A stretch of DNA of 64,000 bases from an uncultured SAR116 cluster alpha proteobacterium. GTDB lineage: Bacteria; Pseudomonadota; Alphaproteobacteria; Puniceispirillales; Marisalimonadaceae. Below the pieces are notes generated by a model that was not told the DNA's origin, made no database searches, and saw nothing but the letters and a program-made list of their open reading frames with translations. A program made the position numbers and the translations under genes. The stretch is taken from contig CACMTN010000005.1 in the NCBI GenBank assembly GCA_902616615.1, positions 1 through 64,000 of the forward strand. The letters are read 5' to 3'. This document shows positions 55,150 to 64,000 of this stretch, piece after piece. The first letter of the stretch is position 1, and each line of letters starts with the position of its first letter.

Positions 55150-55935
55150 TTAACTTGGAATTAATCCACCATCAACATTATATGATTGACCAGAAATATT
55201 TCTAGCACCTTCAGAGGACAAAAAAACTACCATTGATGCAATATCTTCTGGATTATTTGGTCTCTTTAAAGGAATATCTCTTACATAATGTTTCATTATT
55301 TCTTCTTCAGTTTTATTTTGTTCTGAAGCTCTCTTCTTTACTATATCTGAAAGTATATTTGTATATGTAATACCTGGGCAAATTGAATTTACAGTTATTT
55401 CGTATTTTGCGAGTTCTTGAGCCGCTGTTTTTGTCAAACTAATTACAGCACCTTTGCTGGCGGCATAAATAGCATTAGACACATCTACAAAGCCTTTCCC
55501 ACCTACAGAGGCCATGTTAATAATTCTTCCTCCTTTGTTTTGCTTTATCATTTGAACAGCCGCTATCTGTAAACAAAAGAATGTTCCTTTCGCATTAACA
55601 TTATGTATCCAATCCCAATCTTTTTCAGTTAAATCCATAATATTCGATGTTCTAGTTACTCCTGCATTATTTACTAAAATATCAATTGTACCAAATTGCT
55701 TTACAGTTTTTAGGATCATGTTTTCTATATCATTAATTTTGGTAACATCAGTTTCAATTGAAATACCCGATCCATTACTATTTAATATGATTTCAAGAGT
55801 TTCGTTAGCTTGTTTTAAGTTTATATCTGCACAAGTTACGTTATATCCCTGATTGCTCATTGCAATTGCAATAGCTTTCCCGATTCCACTTCCAGCTCCA
55901 GTAACACATACATTTTTAAAAATCCTATTTATCAT
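55150..55935 (-). CDS. Short-chain dehydrogenase/reductase
   Basis: A 261-residue classical SDR with VTGAGSGIGKAIAIAM (about 10-25), DILVNNAGVT, catalytic Ser in MASVGG and YAASKGA, and the final SYNVDGGLIPS. Likely NAD(H)-dependent and oxidising a sugar acid or hydroxy acid, judging from its enolase-superfamily neighbour. This is inference. It follows the VOC gene by 13 bp on the same strand. Confidence 0.9.
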   Translation of the reverse strand: MINRIFKNVCVTGAGSGIGKAIAIAMSNQGYNVTCADINLKQANETLEIILNSNGSGISIETDVTKINDIENMILKTVKQFGTIDILVNNAGVTRTSNIMDLTEKDWDWIHNVNAKGTFFCLQIAAVQMIKQNKGGRIINMASVGGKGFVDVSNAIYAASKGAVISLTKTAAQELAKYEITVNSICPGITYTNILSDIVKKRASEQNKTEEEIMKHYVRDIPLKRPNNPEDIASMVVFLSSEGARNISGQSYNVDGGLIPS

Positions 55936-55948
55936 TTTTCAATTTAAA

Positions 55949-56782
55949 CTAGACTGCCTGATTAATTTCTAACATGTTAGCATTATTGTCATAAAGATAA
56001 ATCTGATGAAACCCAGGCATTGCGTATACTTTGGCATCAGAGTATAAAATTTTTTCTTCATCAAGTTTAGCCGTTAAATTCGATAAATTTTTAATTGTGA
56101 ATGCTGGATGCCCTGCAATTGATGGATTATGTGCAAAATTATTTCTATAACCGAATCCATCGTCAGGCTTTATAACATGTAATCCTCTATTATTATTAGA
56201 TAATGGTAATATTGCTAATTCAGATGGATCAATACTAAAATCACCCTTATTAATCGGTGCAACCCATTGCCCTTCTTTCATACCCAACAAATCACAAAAA
56301 AAATGAATAGACTCTCTAACATTCAAAGATTCTAAATTCATGTGATGAATTCCCCAATCCAAACCCATAGACCAACCATTTATATGATCTTCAAAACCAG
56401 ATGTGTTTTCAACTAAATGTATTAAATTTAATGAAGGCTCTTGAACATATAGACTTTTAAATAACTCATTGTCTGATTTTTTATAAATAAACTTTATATC
56501 TTTGAGTTCTAATTTTTCTTTGATATTTTCAAGATTATCTACCAATAATGTAATATAACTTCTTCTACTTTGTATATGATTTGAAATTGATAAATCTGGA
56601 ATTGGTTTGAATAATCTTAATCCAAACCCCTTATCACCAAAAAAAATACTTTCTTCATTTTTATATAAGGATTGGTAAAGTAATTTTTGATTTTCATTAT
56701 AACCAATAAGCATATCATAAAATTGTTTTGATTTTTGTAAATCGTAAACTGGAATGGAGACATTCAAAATTGTCCAATTCAT
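55949..56782 (-). CDS. VOC-superfamily protein (glyoxalase/extradiol dioxygenase fold)
   Basis: A 277-residue protein with two VOC modules: about 1-125 (WTILNVSIPVYDLQKSKQFYDMLIGY) and about 140-277 (WGIHHMNLESLNVRESIHFFCDLLGM). The second carries a likely metal His in GIHHMNL and a Glu in NMLEINQ. Such two-module proteins may be ring-cleaving dioxygenases or isomerases. Divergent from the TauD-like gene, with a short palindrome between them. Confidence 0.85.
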   Translation of the reverse strand: MNWTILNVSIPVYDLQKSKQFYDMLIGYNENQKLLYQSLYKNEESIFFGDKGFGLRLFKPIPDLSISNHIQSRRSYITLLVDNLENIKEKLELKDIKFIYKKSDNELFKSLYVQEPSLNLIHLVENTSGFEDHINGWSMGLDWGIHHMNLESLNVRESIHFFCDLLGMKEGQWVAPINKGDFSIDPSELAILPLSNNNRGLHVIKPDDGFGYRNNFAHNPSIAGHPAFTIKNLSNLTAKLDEEKILYSDAKVYAMPGFHQIYLYDNNANMLEINQAV

Positions 56783-56822
56783 CTATTATCCTTACTTTTT
56801 ATTAATAATTTTGAATATTAAG

Positions 56823-56837
56823 TTGTTAACCTAACAA
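56823..56837. promoter_or_regulatory. Palindromic site between VOC and TauD-like genes
   Basis: A perfect 6-bp inverted repeat (TTGTTA-ACC-TAACAA) lies 41 bp before the VOC gene start and 66 bp before the TauD gene start, in a divergent promoter region. Size and place fit an operator for a helix-turn-helix dimer. No regulator gene is adjacent. Confidence 0.35.
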
Positions 56838-56902
56838 ATGTTTACAAAAAGAACAATTTCAATAAAGTTAAATAATGAGTTTTTGTACAGGGAAAATTCA
56901 CG

Positions 56903-57808
56903 ATGGATATTAAAAACTTAACTAACGATTTTGGTGTAGAAGTAAAAAATTTTGATTGCTCAAAAAAAATTGGTTATGATGAATTAAATTTACTTAAAAA
57001 AACTATTCAAGATAGACATTTCATATGCTTTAAAAATCAAAAATTAGATGGGGATACACTTGCTACTTTTACAAAAAACTTTGGTAAATTAGAAGCCTAT
57101 CCAGAAAAAGATAAAACAAAGGGAAAAATAGAAATATTTAATGTTTCTAATGTTTCTGAAGATGGTGAACATTTAGATCCTGATGACCAAAGAGTTATTC
57201 TCCAAAAAAATAATTCAAGGTGGCATACAGATAGCTCTTACAGATATTTACCATCTATTTTTTCTATCCTCTATGGTCAAGAAACTTTACCTCCTAAAGC
57301 AGAAGGGGGGCAAACTCAGTTTTCAAATATGTTGTTAGCATATGATCATTTGCCTGAGGATAAAAAAATTCTTTTAGAACCATTACACCAAGTTCACTCT
57401 TACAATGATATTAGAAGATTAGAACCTGGCCTTCCAGAACTTACTTACGAAGAAAAATCTAACTTTCCACCAGTAACTCACCCTATAGTAAGAGTTCATC
57501 CCGACAGAGACTTTAGAAGATCTCTTTATTTTACTTCTAATACGAGTCTAGAAATTGGTGGAATGAGCCTGGAACAAGGTAAGGAGTTACATAAATGGCT
57601 TGTAAATTATATTAGCCAGCCTAAATTTTGTTATACTCATAAGTGGCAAAAAAATGATTTGATCATGTGGGATAATAGAGTGTTGTTACATAGGGTAATT
57701 CCCTATGATTACGCTAAATATAGAAGAGCAATGATTAGGGGAACTGTTGAGGGAGAAGTTCCTGTTCTTGGTCCATTTTCAAATGAAGTAAGATTAAATA
57801 ATAATTAA
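56903..57808 (+). CDS. TauD/TfdA family 2-oxoglutarate-dependent dioxygenase
   Basis: A 301-residue Fe(II)/2-oxoglutarate dioxygenase. The metal triad is His108 and Asp110 in RWHTDSSY and a His in VLLHRVIPYDYAKYRR near the C-terminus, with the Arg that binds 2-oxoglutarate following. It hydroxylates a small acid, possibly a sulfonate, phenoxyacetate or carnitine-type substrate. Specificity cannot be inferred. It is followed 21 bp later by the DehI-like gene. Confidence 0.93.
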   Translation: MDIKNLTNDFGVEVKNFDCSKKIGYDELNLLKKTIQDRHFICFKNQKLDGDTLATFTKNFGKLEAYPEKDKTKGKIEIFNVSNVSEDGEHLDPDDQRVILQKNNSRWHTDSSYRYLPSIFSILYGQETLPPKAEGGQTQFSNMLLAYDHLPEDKKILLEPLHQVHSYNDIRRLEPGLPELTYEEKSNFPPVTHPIVRVHPDRDFRRSLYFTSNTSLEIGGMSLEQGKELHKWLVNYISQPKFCYTHKWQKNDLIMWDNRVLLHRVIPYDYAKYRRAMIRGTVEGEVPVLGPFSNEVRLNNN

Positions 57809-57829
57809 AATTTAATTGTATGATTTAAA

Positions 57830-58681
57830 ATGAATTCTGATATTTCTTATGACCCAGTTTCAGTTATAGATGAAAAAGAAGCTATTGGAGAAACTGCAAA
57901 AATTTTCAAAGATATTAGAGAGACAATGAATATTCCAATTATAACATCTATATGGAGAGGTTTGGCAGAGATTGATGATAGTTTAAAAAAAATTTGGACT
58001 ATTGCTAGACCAATCTATGAAACACATAACCCTGAAAAAAAACTAAAAGAAATTTTTGAAGAAATTAAACTTCCTTTACTGCCAAAATTTACCGATGATG
58101 AACTTTCAAAATGCAGACTTACTCCTAAAGATTGGGAAGAAATTTTGATTATTTTAAAAGCATATAACCGTTCAAATGGGATGAATATGGTTGTATTGCA
58201 CTCAATTATCAAACAAAATTTTCCAAGTTGCTTAAAGATCCAAAAAAATAACAAAAAAAAGATAATTTGGCCTGTACTACAAAAACTCCAAAAAAAAGAA
58301 GAAATAAAACCCAATATTTGGCAGTTAGTACGTAATGTTAACAGTATATGCGCGCCAAATGGAAAAAATTCTCATGTAGCAACTTTATGGAGACACTTGG
58401 CCCACTGGCCTTTTTTTCTTGAAATGATGTATATAAAACTCAGTAAGTTATCAGAGGAAAGAATTCTTCAATCATTACTGTTTAAAACTCAAAAATATTT
58501 ACAAGACAGAGGTTTGATAATAGAAGCAAAAGTTTATTTTAAAAATGATATATCTTCAAAGGCTTATTCTGTAATTAAAAGTTACGTGTACGAAAAAGAT
58601 AAGGTTATACGAATGGTTGTAATTGGCTTCATTATGCAAAAATGGATAGAAAAACAAAAATTCTTAGATTTGAATAACTAG
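57830..58681 (+). CDS. DehI-like protein (2-haloacid dehalogenase fold)
   Basis: A 283-residue mostly helical protein. The opening (GETAKIFKDIRETMNIP, IWRGLAEIDDSLKKIW) and LILKAYNRSNGMNMVVLHSII resemble the DehI family (halocarboxylic acid dehalogenase, PF10778), which displaces halogen from 2-haloacids. The catalytic Asp of DehI cannot be placed with confidence, so it may be a relative with another function. It lies between the TauD-like gene (21 bp) and gamma-glutamyltransferase (10 bp). Confidence 0.6.
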   Translation: MNSDISYDPVSVIDEKEAIGETAKIFKDIRETMNIPIITSIWRGLAEIDDSLKKIWTIARPIYETHNPEKKLKEIFEEIKLPLLPKFTDDELSKCRLTPKDWEEILIILKAYNRSNGMNMVVLHSIIKQNFPSCLKIQKNNKKKIIWPVLQKLQKKEEIKPNIWQLVRNVNSICAPNGKNSHVATLWRHLAHWPFFLEMMYIKLSKLSEERILQSLLFKTQKYLQDRGLIIEAKVYFKNDISSKAYSVIKSYVYEKDKVIRMVVIGFIMQKWIEKQKFLDLNN

Positions 58682-58691
58682 AAAATTAATT

Positions 58692-60461
58692 ATGTATTTT
58701 ATTAAAATTTTAACTATTTTATTTTTATTTATACCAATTTCAGCGTCTGGGAACCAAAAATCTGATCTAAACAAATCAGAAAATTACAATTTAAACTCAG
58801 GAAATAAATATCTGAAATTCAAAAAAGAAGGTAAACCAGTAATTTCTGATAAATGGATGGTTGTCACAGCAAATACCCAAGCTTCTGAGGCTGCTGCTAA
58901 AATACTTAAAAATGGTGGGACAGCTGCAGATGCAATGATTTCAGCTCAATTGGTTTTAGGTTTAGTGGAACCTGAATCCTCTGGTCTTGGTGGTGGCGCA
59001 TTTCTAGTATATTTTGATAATAAAACTAAAAAAGTTACAACTCTTGATGGTCGTGAGACAGCGCCATTACTAATTAATGAAAATGTATTTCAAGATATTA
59101 ACGGGAACTCATTAAAGTTTTTTGATGCCGTTGTAGGAGGAAAATCAGTTGGCACACCTGGTACTCCAGCTTTACTTGAAATAGCGTATAAAAAATGGGG
59201 TAAAACTAAATGGTCTTTATTATTTGATGACGCGATTAATTTATCAAATAATGGTTTTGTAATTTCAAATAAACTTAGCTCTTCTATAAAAAAAAGTAGG
59301 GAATCATTAAATAAGTTTTTGAAAACTAAATCCTATTTTTTACCCAATGGTATACCACTAGAATCCGGTGATATTCATTTTAATAAAAATTATGCAAATA
59401 CTCTTAAAGCTTTTGAAAAAAATAGATCGGAAGTTTTTTATAATGGTTATATTGCAAATGATATTGTCTCAACTGTGAATAATGCCAGTCATAATCCTGG
59501 AGTTTTATCTATTAAGGATATGATTAATTATAAGGTTATAGAAAGAAAGCCCATTTGTTCAAATTATAGAGGATATCAAGTATGTGGAATGGGACCACCT
59601 TCGTCAGGAGCTATAACAATTGCTCAAATTCTAGGAATGATAGAGAATTTTGATATTTCAAAACTTGGACCTAAAAATCCTGAGACTTGGAGAATAATAG
59701 GAGATGCCTCTAGATTAGCTTTTGCAGATAGATCTATCTATATAGCTGATAGTGATTTTATAGATGTTCCAGTTAACAAGTTAATAGACTATAACTACTT
59801 GAAAGAACGCTCAAAATTATTAGACAGAAAAATTAAACTTAAGAAAATTAAAGCTGGCAAGTTAATAAGTAATTTATCAATAAAATGGGGTCCAGATAAT
59901 TCGATAGAACTTCCATCAACATCCCATATTTCAATAGTAGATCAGTATGGAAATGCATTATCAATGACTACTACGATTGAAAACGGATTTGGTTCTAGAT
60001 TAATGACAGATAGTGGGTTTTTACTTAACAATGAATTAACTGATTTCTCATTTAAATCGTTCAAAAATGGAAAAAAAATAGCCAATTGTATTGAACCTAG
60101 TAAAAGGCCGAGATCATCTATGGCCCCTACTATCATCTTAAAAAATAATAAACCTGTTTATATTTTGGGAAGTCCTGGAGGAAGTAATATTATTGGATAT
60201 GTTGTAAATGCAATAATTTCAATGATCGATTGGAAAAAAAATGCCCAGGAAGCTGCATCGGTAGCTCATGGAATAAATAAATTTGGAACTTATTATTTAG
60301 AGAAAAATACTATTATGAGTAAGCTACTAACTTCATTAGAGGATATGAAATATAAAGTTAAGTTAAGAAATTTTTCGTCTGGTTTAAATATAATTCATAT
60401 TAATAATAAATTATACGGAGGATCTGACCATAGAAGAGAGGGAATAGCAATTGGCGGTTAA
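58692..60461 (+). CDS. ggt: Gamma-glutamyltransferase
   Basis: A 589-residue periplasmic enzyme that cleaves or transfers the gamma-glutamyl group of glutathione. The signal peptide covers about 1-20 (ending ISASG). The autocatalytic cleavage site is the Thr in PSTSHISIVD near residue 408, with the small-subunit motif NNELTDFSF and the RPRSSMAPT and GSPGGSNII blocks. AAADAMISAQLVLGLVEPESSGLGGGAF is the N-terminal signature. It would start recovery of cysteine from extracellular glutathione. Confidence 0.95.
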   Translation: MYFIKILTILFLFIPISASGNQKSDLNKSENYNLNSGNKYLKFKKEGKPVISDKWMVVTANTQASEAAAKILKNGGTAADAMISAQLVLGLVEPESSGLGGGAFLVYFDNKTKKVTTLDGRETAPLLINENVFQDINGNSLKFFDAVVGGKSVGTPGTPALLEIAYKKWGKTKWSLLFDDAINLSNNGFVISNKLSSSIKKSRESLNKFLKTKSYFLPNGIPLESGDIHFNKNYANTLKAFEKNRSEVFYNGYIANDIVSTVNNASHNPGVLSIKDMINYKVIERKPICSNYRGYQVCGMGPPSSGAITIAQILGMIENFDISKLGPKNPETWRIIGDASRLAFADRSIYIADSDFIDVPVNKLIDYNYLKERSKLLDRKIKLKKIKAGKLISNLSIKWGPDNSIELPSTSHISIVDQYGNALSMTTTIENGFGSRLMTDSGFLLNNELTDFSFKSFKNGKKIANCIEPSKRPRSSMAPTIILKNNKPVYILGSPGGSNIIGYVVNAIISMIDWKKNAQEAASVAHGINKFGTYYLEKNTIMSKLLTSLEDMKYKVKLRNFSSGLNIIHINNKLYGGSDHRREGIAIGG

Positions 60462-60465
60462 GTAA

Positions 60466-62319
60466 TTAGTCTAAACTTCCTAGCGGTTTTAACTTTTCAA
60501 TAAATTCATCTAATACTTTTTTATAATTAACAAATAAACTTAAACGTTTTCGCGTTAATCCTTTTTCTTTTGCTTTCAAAAAAAATTTTTGGGCATCTTC
60601 ATCTTTTCCTTTTGTTAAAAGAACATACGAATAAAAGCCTAACATTACTGGATCTATGTCTTTTACATTCAATTTTGGTACTATTGTACGTTCAATTGAA
60701 TCTACGTCATTATTTTGATAATAAGCAGCAAGTAAACTTTTGGTAATAAAAAATCCATTGTCATTAGGAGCCAATTGTAATGCATTTTTATAAAAAGAAA
60801 TTGCTGATTTTAAATCAGAACATCTTTTGTATATTGAACCAGCAATTGAAAAAGTATCTACCGAACCACCTGCATCGATAGCTTTCTTCACAAATGATTT
60901 AGTTTTTTCACAATCTTTCGAACCATAACGAAATTCAACCAAAGCTCTCAATGCATATGCAGATGCATCTTCGTAAGCAGCAACGTCAGCTTTAGAATAT
61001 TCTACTAATTTTTTTATGTCACTTTTTTTATCTTTTGATAAACCAAGCCTTATTCTTTGATAAATTTCCCATGCCATACCGTTATATATGGCAGGTGATT
61101 TTGGTCCTAAATTTTTTCTTAATTGTTCTTGATATTCAACATATTTTTTATGACCGTCAATTGTGTATTTTCTCCACTCAGCACGAGAGTTCAAAACTAA
61201 AGTTAAATTTTCAATGTTTTTTAATCTTTTAGAATATAAATCACCAGTCGATCCTGTAACTACTTTTATTTGAAGATGTTTTAGTATTTTATTTCCTATG
61301 TTATCTTGAACTTTGAAAATATCTTTTAAGTCAAATTCCTCTTTGTCAGACCAAACTACTTTATTCTGCTTTAAATCAACTAATTGAAGATTTATACGAG
61401 ATTGATTTAAAATAGTCTGTATAGATCCTTTGATTACATAATCAGCGTTATATTCATCTATAAATTGTTTTATTGAATAATCATTATTTTTTGCATGTTG
61501 ACTAGTAGTTCTAGATAAAACTCTTATGCCAATATATTTAGAAAGGCTTGAGATCATACTTTCTGTTAAAGCAGGACTAATACCTTTGGTATTTTCTGTA
61601 TTTGACAAATCTTCGAATGGATAAACTAAGATAGTAGGAATAGACAAGGATGAAACAGTACTATCTTTATCTAATTTAGTTTCTGTATCCAACACACCTG
61701 AGAAGAACAAACCTATAAAGATAGCAGCTATGGCTCCTCCTATCATGGCTATTATCTTAGTATTCGATGATTGTGTCTTAAGCTTTCTCTTTTGTGATGG
61801 ATCTAATAACAGATCATAAGCATGGAACTGGTTCTGCTTTACTTTCTGTATGCCTAAATCATTGAACTCGTACTTCGTCTTATTAGCAACAAGATCATAA
61901 ACATTCTTGGATATTGTTATTCCACCTGGCTGCGCTAATGCCTCTAATCTAGCAGCAATGTTTACTCCGTCACCTAATAAATTATCACCCTCCTTAACAA
62001 CATCACCCATATTGACACCTATACGATACTCAAGCTTAACATCTGTAGTGTCTTTATCATTACGAGCTTTAATCTGTTTCTGGAACTCTACAGCAGTATC
62101 AACAGCAGCAACAGCACTTGGAAACTCGGCAAACACAGAGTCCCCTCCTGTATTGAATATACGGCCTTTTTGTTTTTTTATCAGAGGTTCAATGATCTTG
62201 TTACATTCACGAAGACCTCGTAATGTAGCATTCTCGTCTTTTTCCATATGCTTACTATAGCCAACTAAATCTGTGGCAAATATGACTGCTATCTTACGAT
62301 TAATTTCTTCGTTTGACAT
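60466..62319 (-). CDS. Class III adenylate/guanylate cyclase with TPR region
   Basis: A 617-residue protein. The cyclase domain (1-170) has metal Asp17 and Asp60, and DGVNIAAR (117-124) with the transition-state Asn and Arg. A membrane segment lies at about 189-210. The rest would be periplasmic: a FlgO-like region (about 228-345, starting ILVYPFEDLSN) followed by TPR-like helices (about 370-600). It makes cyclic nucleotide in response to an outside or envelope signal, which is inferred from the layout. Its N-terminus is nearly the same as that of the gene at 1-369. Confidence 0.93.
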   Translation of the reverse strand: MSNEEINRKIAVIFATDLVGYSKHMEKDENATLRGLRECNKIIEPLIKKQKGRIFNTGGDSVFAEFPSAVAAVDTAVEFQKQIKARNDKDTTDVKLEYRIGVNMGDVVKEGDNLLGDGVNIAARLEALAQPGGITISKNVYDLVANKTKYEFNDLGIQKVKQNQFHAYDLLLDPSQKRKLKTQSSNTKIIAMIGGAIAAIFIGLFFSGVLDTETKLDKDSTVSSLSIPTILVYPFEDLSNTENTKGISPALTESMISSLSKYIGIRVLSRTTSQHAKNNDYSIKQFIDEYNADYVIKGSIQTILNQSRINLQLVDLKQNKVVWSDKEEFDLKDIFKVQDNIGNKILKHLQIKVVTGSTGDLYSKRLKNIENLTLVLNSRAEWRKYTIDGHKKYVEYQEQLRKNLGPKSPAIYNGMAWEIYQRIRLGLSKDKKSDIKKLVEYSKADVAAYEDASAYALRALVEFRYGSKDCEKTKSFVKKAIDAGGSVDTFSIAGSIYKRCSDLKSAISFYKNALQLAPNDNGFFITKSLLAAYYQNNDVDSIERTIVPKLNVKDIDPVMLGFYSYVLLTKGKDEDAQKFFLKAKEKGLTRKRLSLFVNYKKVLDEFIEKLKPLGSLD

Positions 62320-62414
62320 TATTAAGGGACCCTAATTATTTTAATAGTATATTCTTAATATATAAATATAATTACATTTATATTAAAATGATACAAAGAT
62401 TTAAGGTTAATTAA

Positions 62415-64000
62415 ATGAAAATTTTTTATAAAATTTTTGGTTCTTTTAAGTTTTCATTTATTCCACCTTTAATGATTTATCTAGCTGCGGGTGTGTCAGG
62501 CATTACAAATATAGTTGGTCTGTTTTTTGTAAAAGAGTATTTAGATCTATCTGCAGTTTTTCTTGCTGGATTAGGTTTTTGGGCTGGTCTTCCGTGGGTG
62601 TTAAAAATGCCTTTGGGACATTTAGTTGATATTCTTTGGAAGTTTAAATCTATTCTTGTAATAGTAGGTGCACTAGTAATGGCAGCTAGTAGCTTAATTA
62701 TGTTTTTTCTTATTCAATATAAATCTGAAATGATAGCTATTTTTAATGCAGAAACATGGTTTGTCATTTCAACTTTACTAGCTCCTATTGGATTTGTTCT
62801 TCAAGACGTTGTTGCAGACGCAATGACAGTTGAGGCTGTACCTAAAACTGACGATCAAGGAAATGAAATAAGTTTTAATGAGTTGAAATCTATGAATGTT
62901 TCAATGCAACTTCTCGGAAGAGTATCTATCATTTTTGGTACTTTACTTGTATCAATGATTAATTTATTTGTTTTTTCAAACTCTTCAGATATGACCGAAT
63001 TAGAAAAAGTCACCGCATATGGAAATATTTACTTATACTCTTTAATAGTTCCTATAATATCTGTATCAGGTATATTTTTATCATATTTTAATCAGCAAAA
63101 AAGATATAAATTACTTATTAGTAATGGTATTAATCCTGTAAAAGCTGCAAATATAATATTTAATATTCCAGAAGTAACTAAGCCCAATTTATTAATAATA
63201 ATAGGCTCCATATTTTTTGTAATATTTACTCTACTTGTTGGAACTTCTAAAATGGCTCTTTCACAAGAAATCGTTTTCGTTGGTTCATTTATGATAATTT
63301 TGTTTTTACTATTTAAGTTATCAAATGAATTAGATGCCAATGCCAAAAAAATGTTAATTGGAACTGCTATAATTATATTTGTTTTCAGAGCAATGCCAGG
63401 TGTCGGTCAAGGAGGAAGTTGGTTTGAAATAGATATTTTAGGTTTTGATCAAGAGTTTTTATCATTACTTGGATTAATAGCATCTTTCCTTACCATTTTA
63501 GGTATATTTGTTTTAAGACCGTTAATGGAAAAGTCTTCAATGACTAGATTAATAGTTATACTTTCAATTGCTGGCTCTTTCTTTATTTTACCATCAATTG
63601 CAATGTTTTATGGGTTTCACGAATTCACATCGAAATTTACAAATGGATTTGTAGATGCTCGTTTTATCGCTATTTTTAATACAGCATTAGAGAGTCCATT
63701 AGGCCAAGTATCAATGATACCTATTCTTGCTTGGATAGCGCAATCAGCTCCTAATCATTTAAAGGCCACATTCTTTGCTGTTTTAGCTAGTTTTACTAAT
63801 TTGGCTCTTTCGGCAAGTAATTTAGGTACTAAATATTTAAATCAAATATATGTAATAACCAGAGAAGTAAAAAATGATATTGGAATTATAAAAACACCAG
63901 CAGACTATTCAGAACTTGGCATTTTATTAATTATTGTTTGTGCTTTAACTCTTACTGTTCCAATTTTAGTAACATACATAGTCAAAAAATTGAAATTACT
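62415..64000 (+). CDS. MFS/folate-biopterin (BT1)-like transporter, C-terminus cut by window edge
   Basis: The frame runs from the ATG at 62415, preceded by TTAAGGTTAATTAA, past the window edge: about 528 codons with at least ten membrane segments. The first segments (FIPPLMIYLAAGVSGITNI, then AGLGFWAGLPWVLKMPLGHLVD) and DVVADAMTVEA recall the BT1 folate/biopterin or major-facilitator type. A later GQVSMIPILAWIAQSAPNHLKATFFA supports this. It carries a small solute, identity unknown. It is divergent from the cyclase gene (95 bp). Confidence 0.85.
   Translation, partial: MKIFYKIFGSFKFSFIPPLMIYLAAGVSGITNIVGLFFVKEYLDLSAVFLAGLGFWAGLPWVLKMPLGHLVDILWKFKSILVIVGALVMAASSLIMFFLIQYKSEMIAIFNAETWFVISTLLAPIGFVLQDVVADAMTVEAVPKTDDQGNEISFNELKSMNVSMQLLGRVSIIFGTLLVSMINLFVFSNSSDMTELEKVTAYGNIYLYSLIVPIISVSGIFLSYFNQQKRYKLLISNGINPVKAANIIFNIPEVTKPNLLIIIGSIFFVIFTLLVGTSKMALSQEIVFVGSFMIILFLLFKLSNELDANAKKMLIGTAIIIFVFRAMPGVGQGGSWFEIDILGFDQEFLSLLGLIASFLTILGIFVLRPLMEKSSMTRLIVILSIAGSFFILPSIAMFYGFHEFTSKFTNGFVDARFIAIFNTALESPLGQVSMIPILAWIAQSAPNHLKATFFAVLASFTNLALSASNLGTKYLNQIYVITREVKNDIGIIKTPADYSELGILLIIVCALTLTVPILVTYIVKKLKL

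Noticed and set aside
1..64000. CRISPR arrays, insertion sequences with terminal repeats, rRNA, tmRNA and SRP RNA
   Set aside because: I looked for repeat-spacer patterns, transposases and known structured RNAs and saw none. Only the two tRNAs are supported.

Overview
This window comes from a low-GC (roughly 30% by eye), very compact bacterial genome, most likely a free-living marine alphaproteobacterium with a streamlined genome. Three things support this. First, the gene order purB-purC-purS-purQ-purL-bolA-grxD is a familiar alphaproteobacterial string. Second, the window carries DUF2842, UPF0260/YcgN, MnmC and tetratricopeptide-type class III cyclases. Third, intergenic gaps are short and many convergent genes end within 0-6 bp of each other. 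The exact clade (Pelagibacterales-like, HIMB59-like or AEGEAN-169-like) cannot be fixed from the sequence alone.

Layout. 1-2.93 kb is an accessory patch: the start of a class III cyclase gene, small orphan genes, a decayed gene with in-frame stops, and the 5' half of a tyrosine-integrase gene lying just beyond the 3' end of tRNA-Val(GAC). This is the classic scar of an element integrated at a tRNA. 3.0-7.8 kb holds a cyclophilin-like DUF, a thioesterase, an aromatic/aspartate aminotransferase, an N-formylglutamate amidohydrolase-like protein and MnmC. 7.9-13.7 kb is a lipid-modification locus (FAD oxidoreductase, DUF1365, cyclopropane-fatty-acid-synthase-like methyltransferase, then convergent SnoaL-like protein, SDR and a coiled-coil membrane protein). 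13.9-19.2 kb holds an HD hydrolase, an FMN-dependent hydroxyacid oxidase, tRNA-Leu(UAA), panC, rhomboid, cinA-like and map. 19.3-25.2 kb is the purine operon with bolA and grxD. 25.3-36.2 kb is a mostly minus-strand housekeeping block: rpsD, trmJ, cysS, gltX, nadE, nicotinate phosphoribosyltransferase, class II DAHP synthase, glutathione reductase and a MaoC-like hydratase.

36.3-62.3 kb is metabolic and accessory in flavour: several SDRs, DsbA-like and FMN-reductase proteins, YghU-type GST, GMC oxidoreductase, CoA-transferase, photolyase, metallophosphoesterase, threonine ammonia-lyase, serine hydrolase, aldo/keto reductase, a tight three-gene operon (M19-dipeptidase-like, a 567-aa unknown, DUF3726), enolase-superfamily enzyme, DUF2842, SDR, VOC, TauD-like dioxygenase, DehI-like protein, gamma-glutamyltransferase and a full-length cyclase-TPR protein. 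A multi-spanning transporter runs off the right edge.

The most promising uncharacterised system is the operon at 50.5-53.8 kb. It joins a dipeptidase homologue that appears to have lost half of its metal site to two proteins of unknown function. Other points of interest are the tRNA-Val integration scar, the near-identical cyclase N-termini at the two ends of the window, and a set of very small single-pass membrane proteins.
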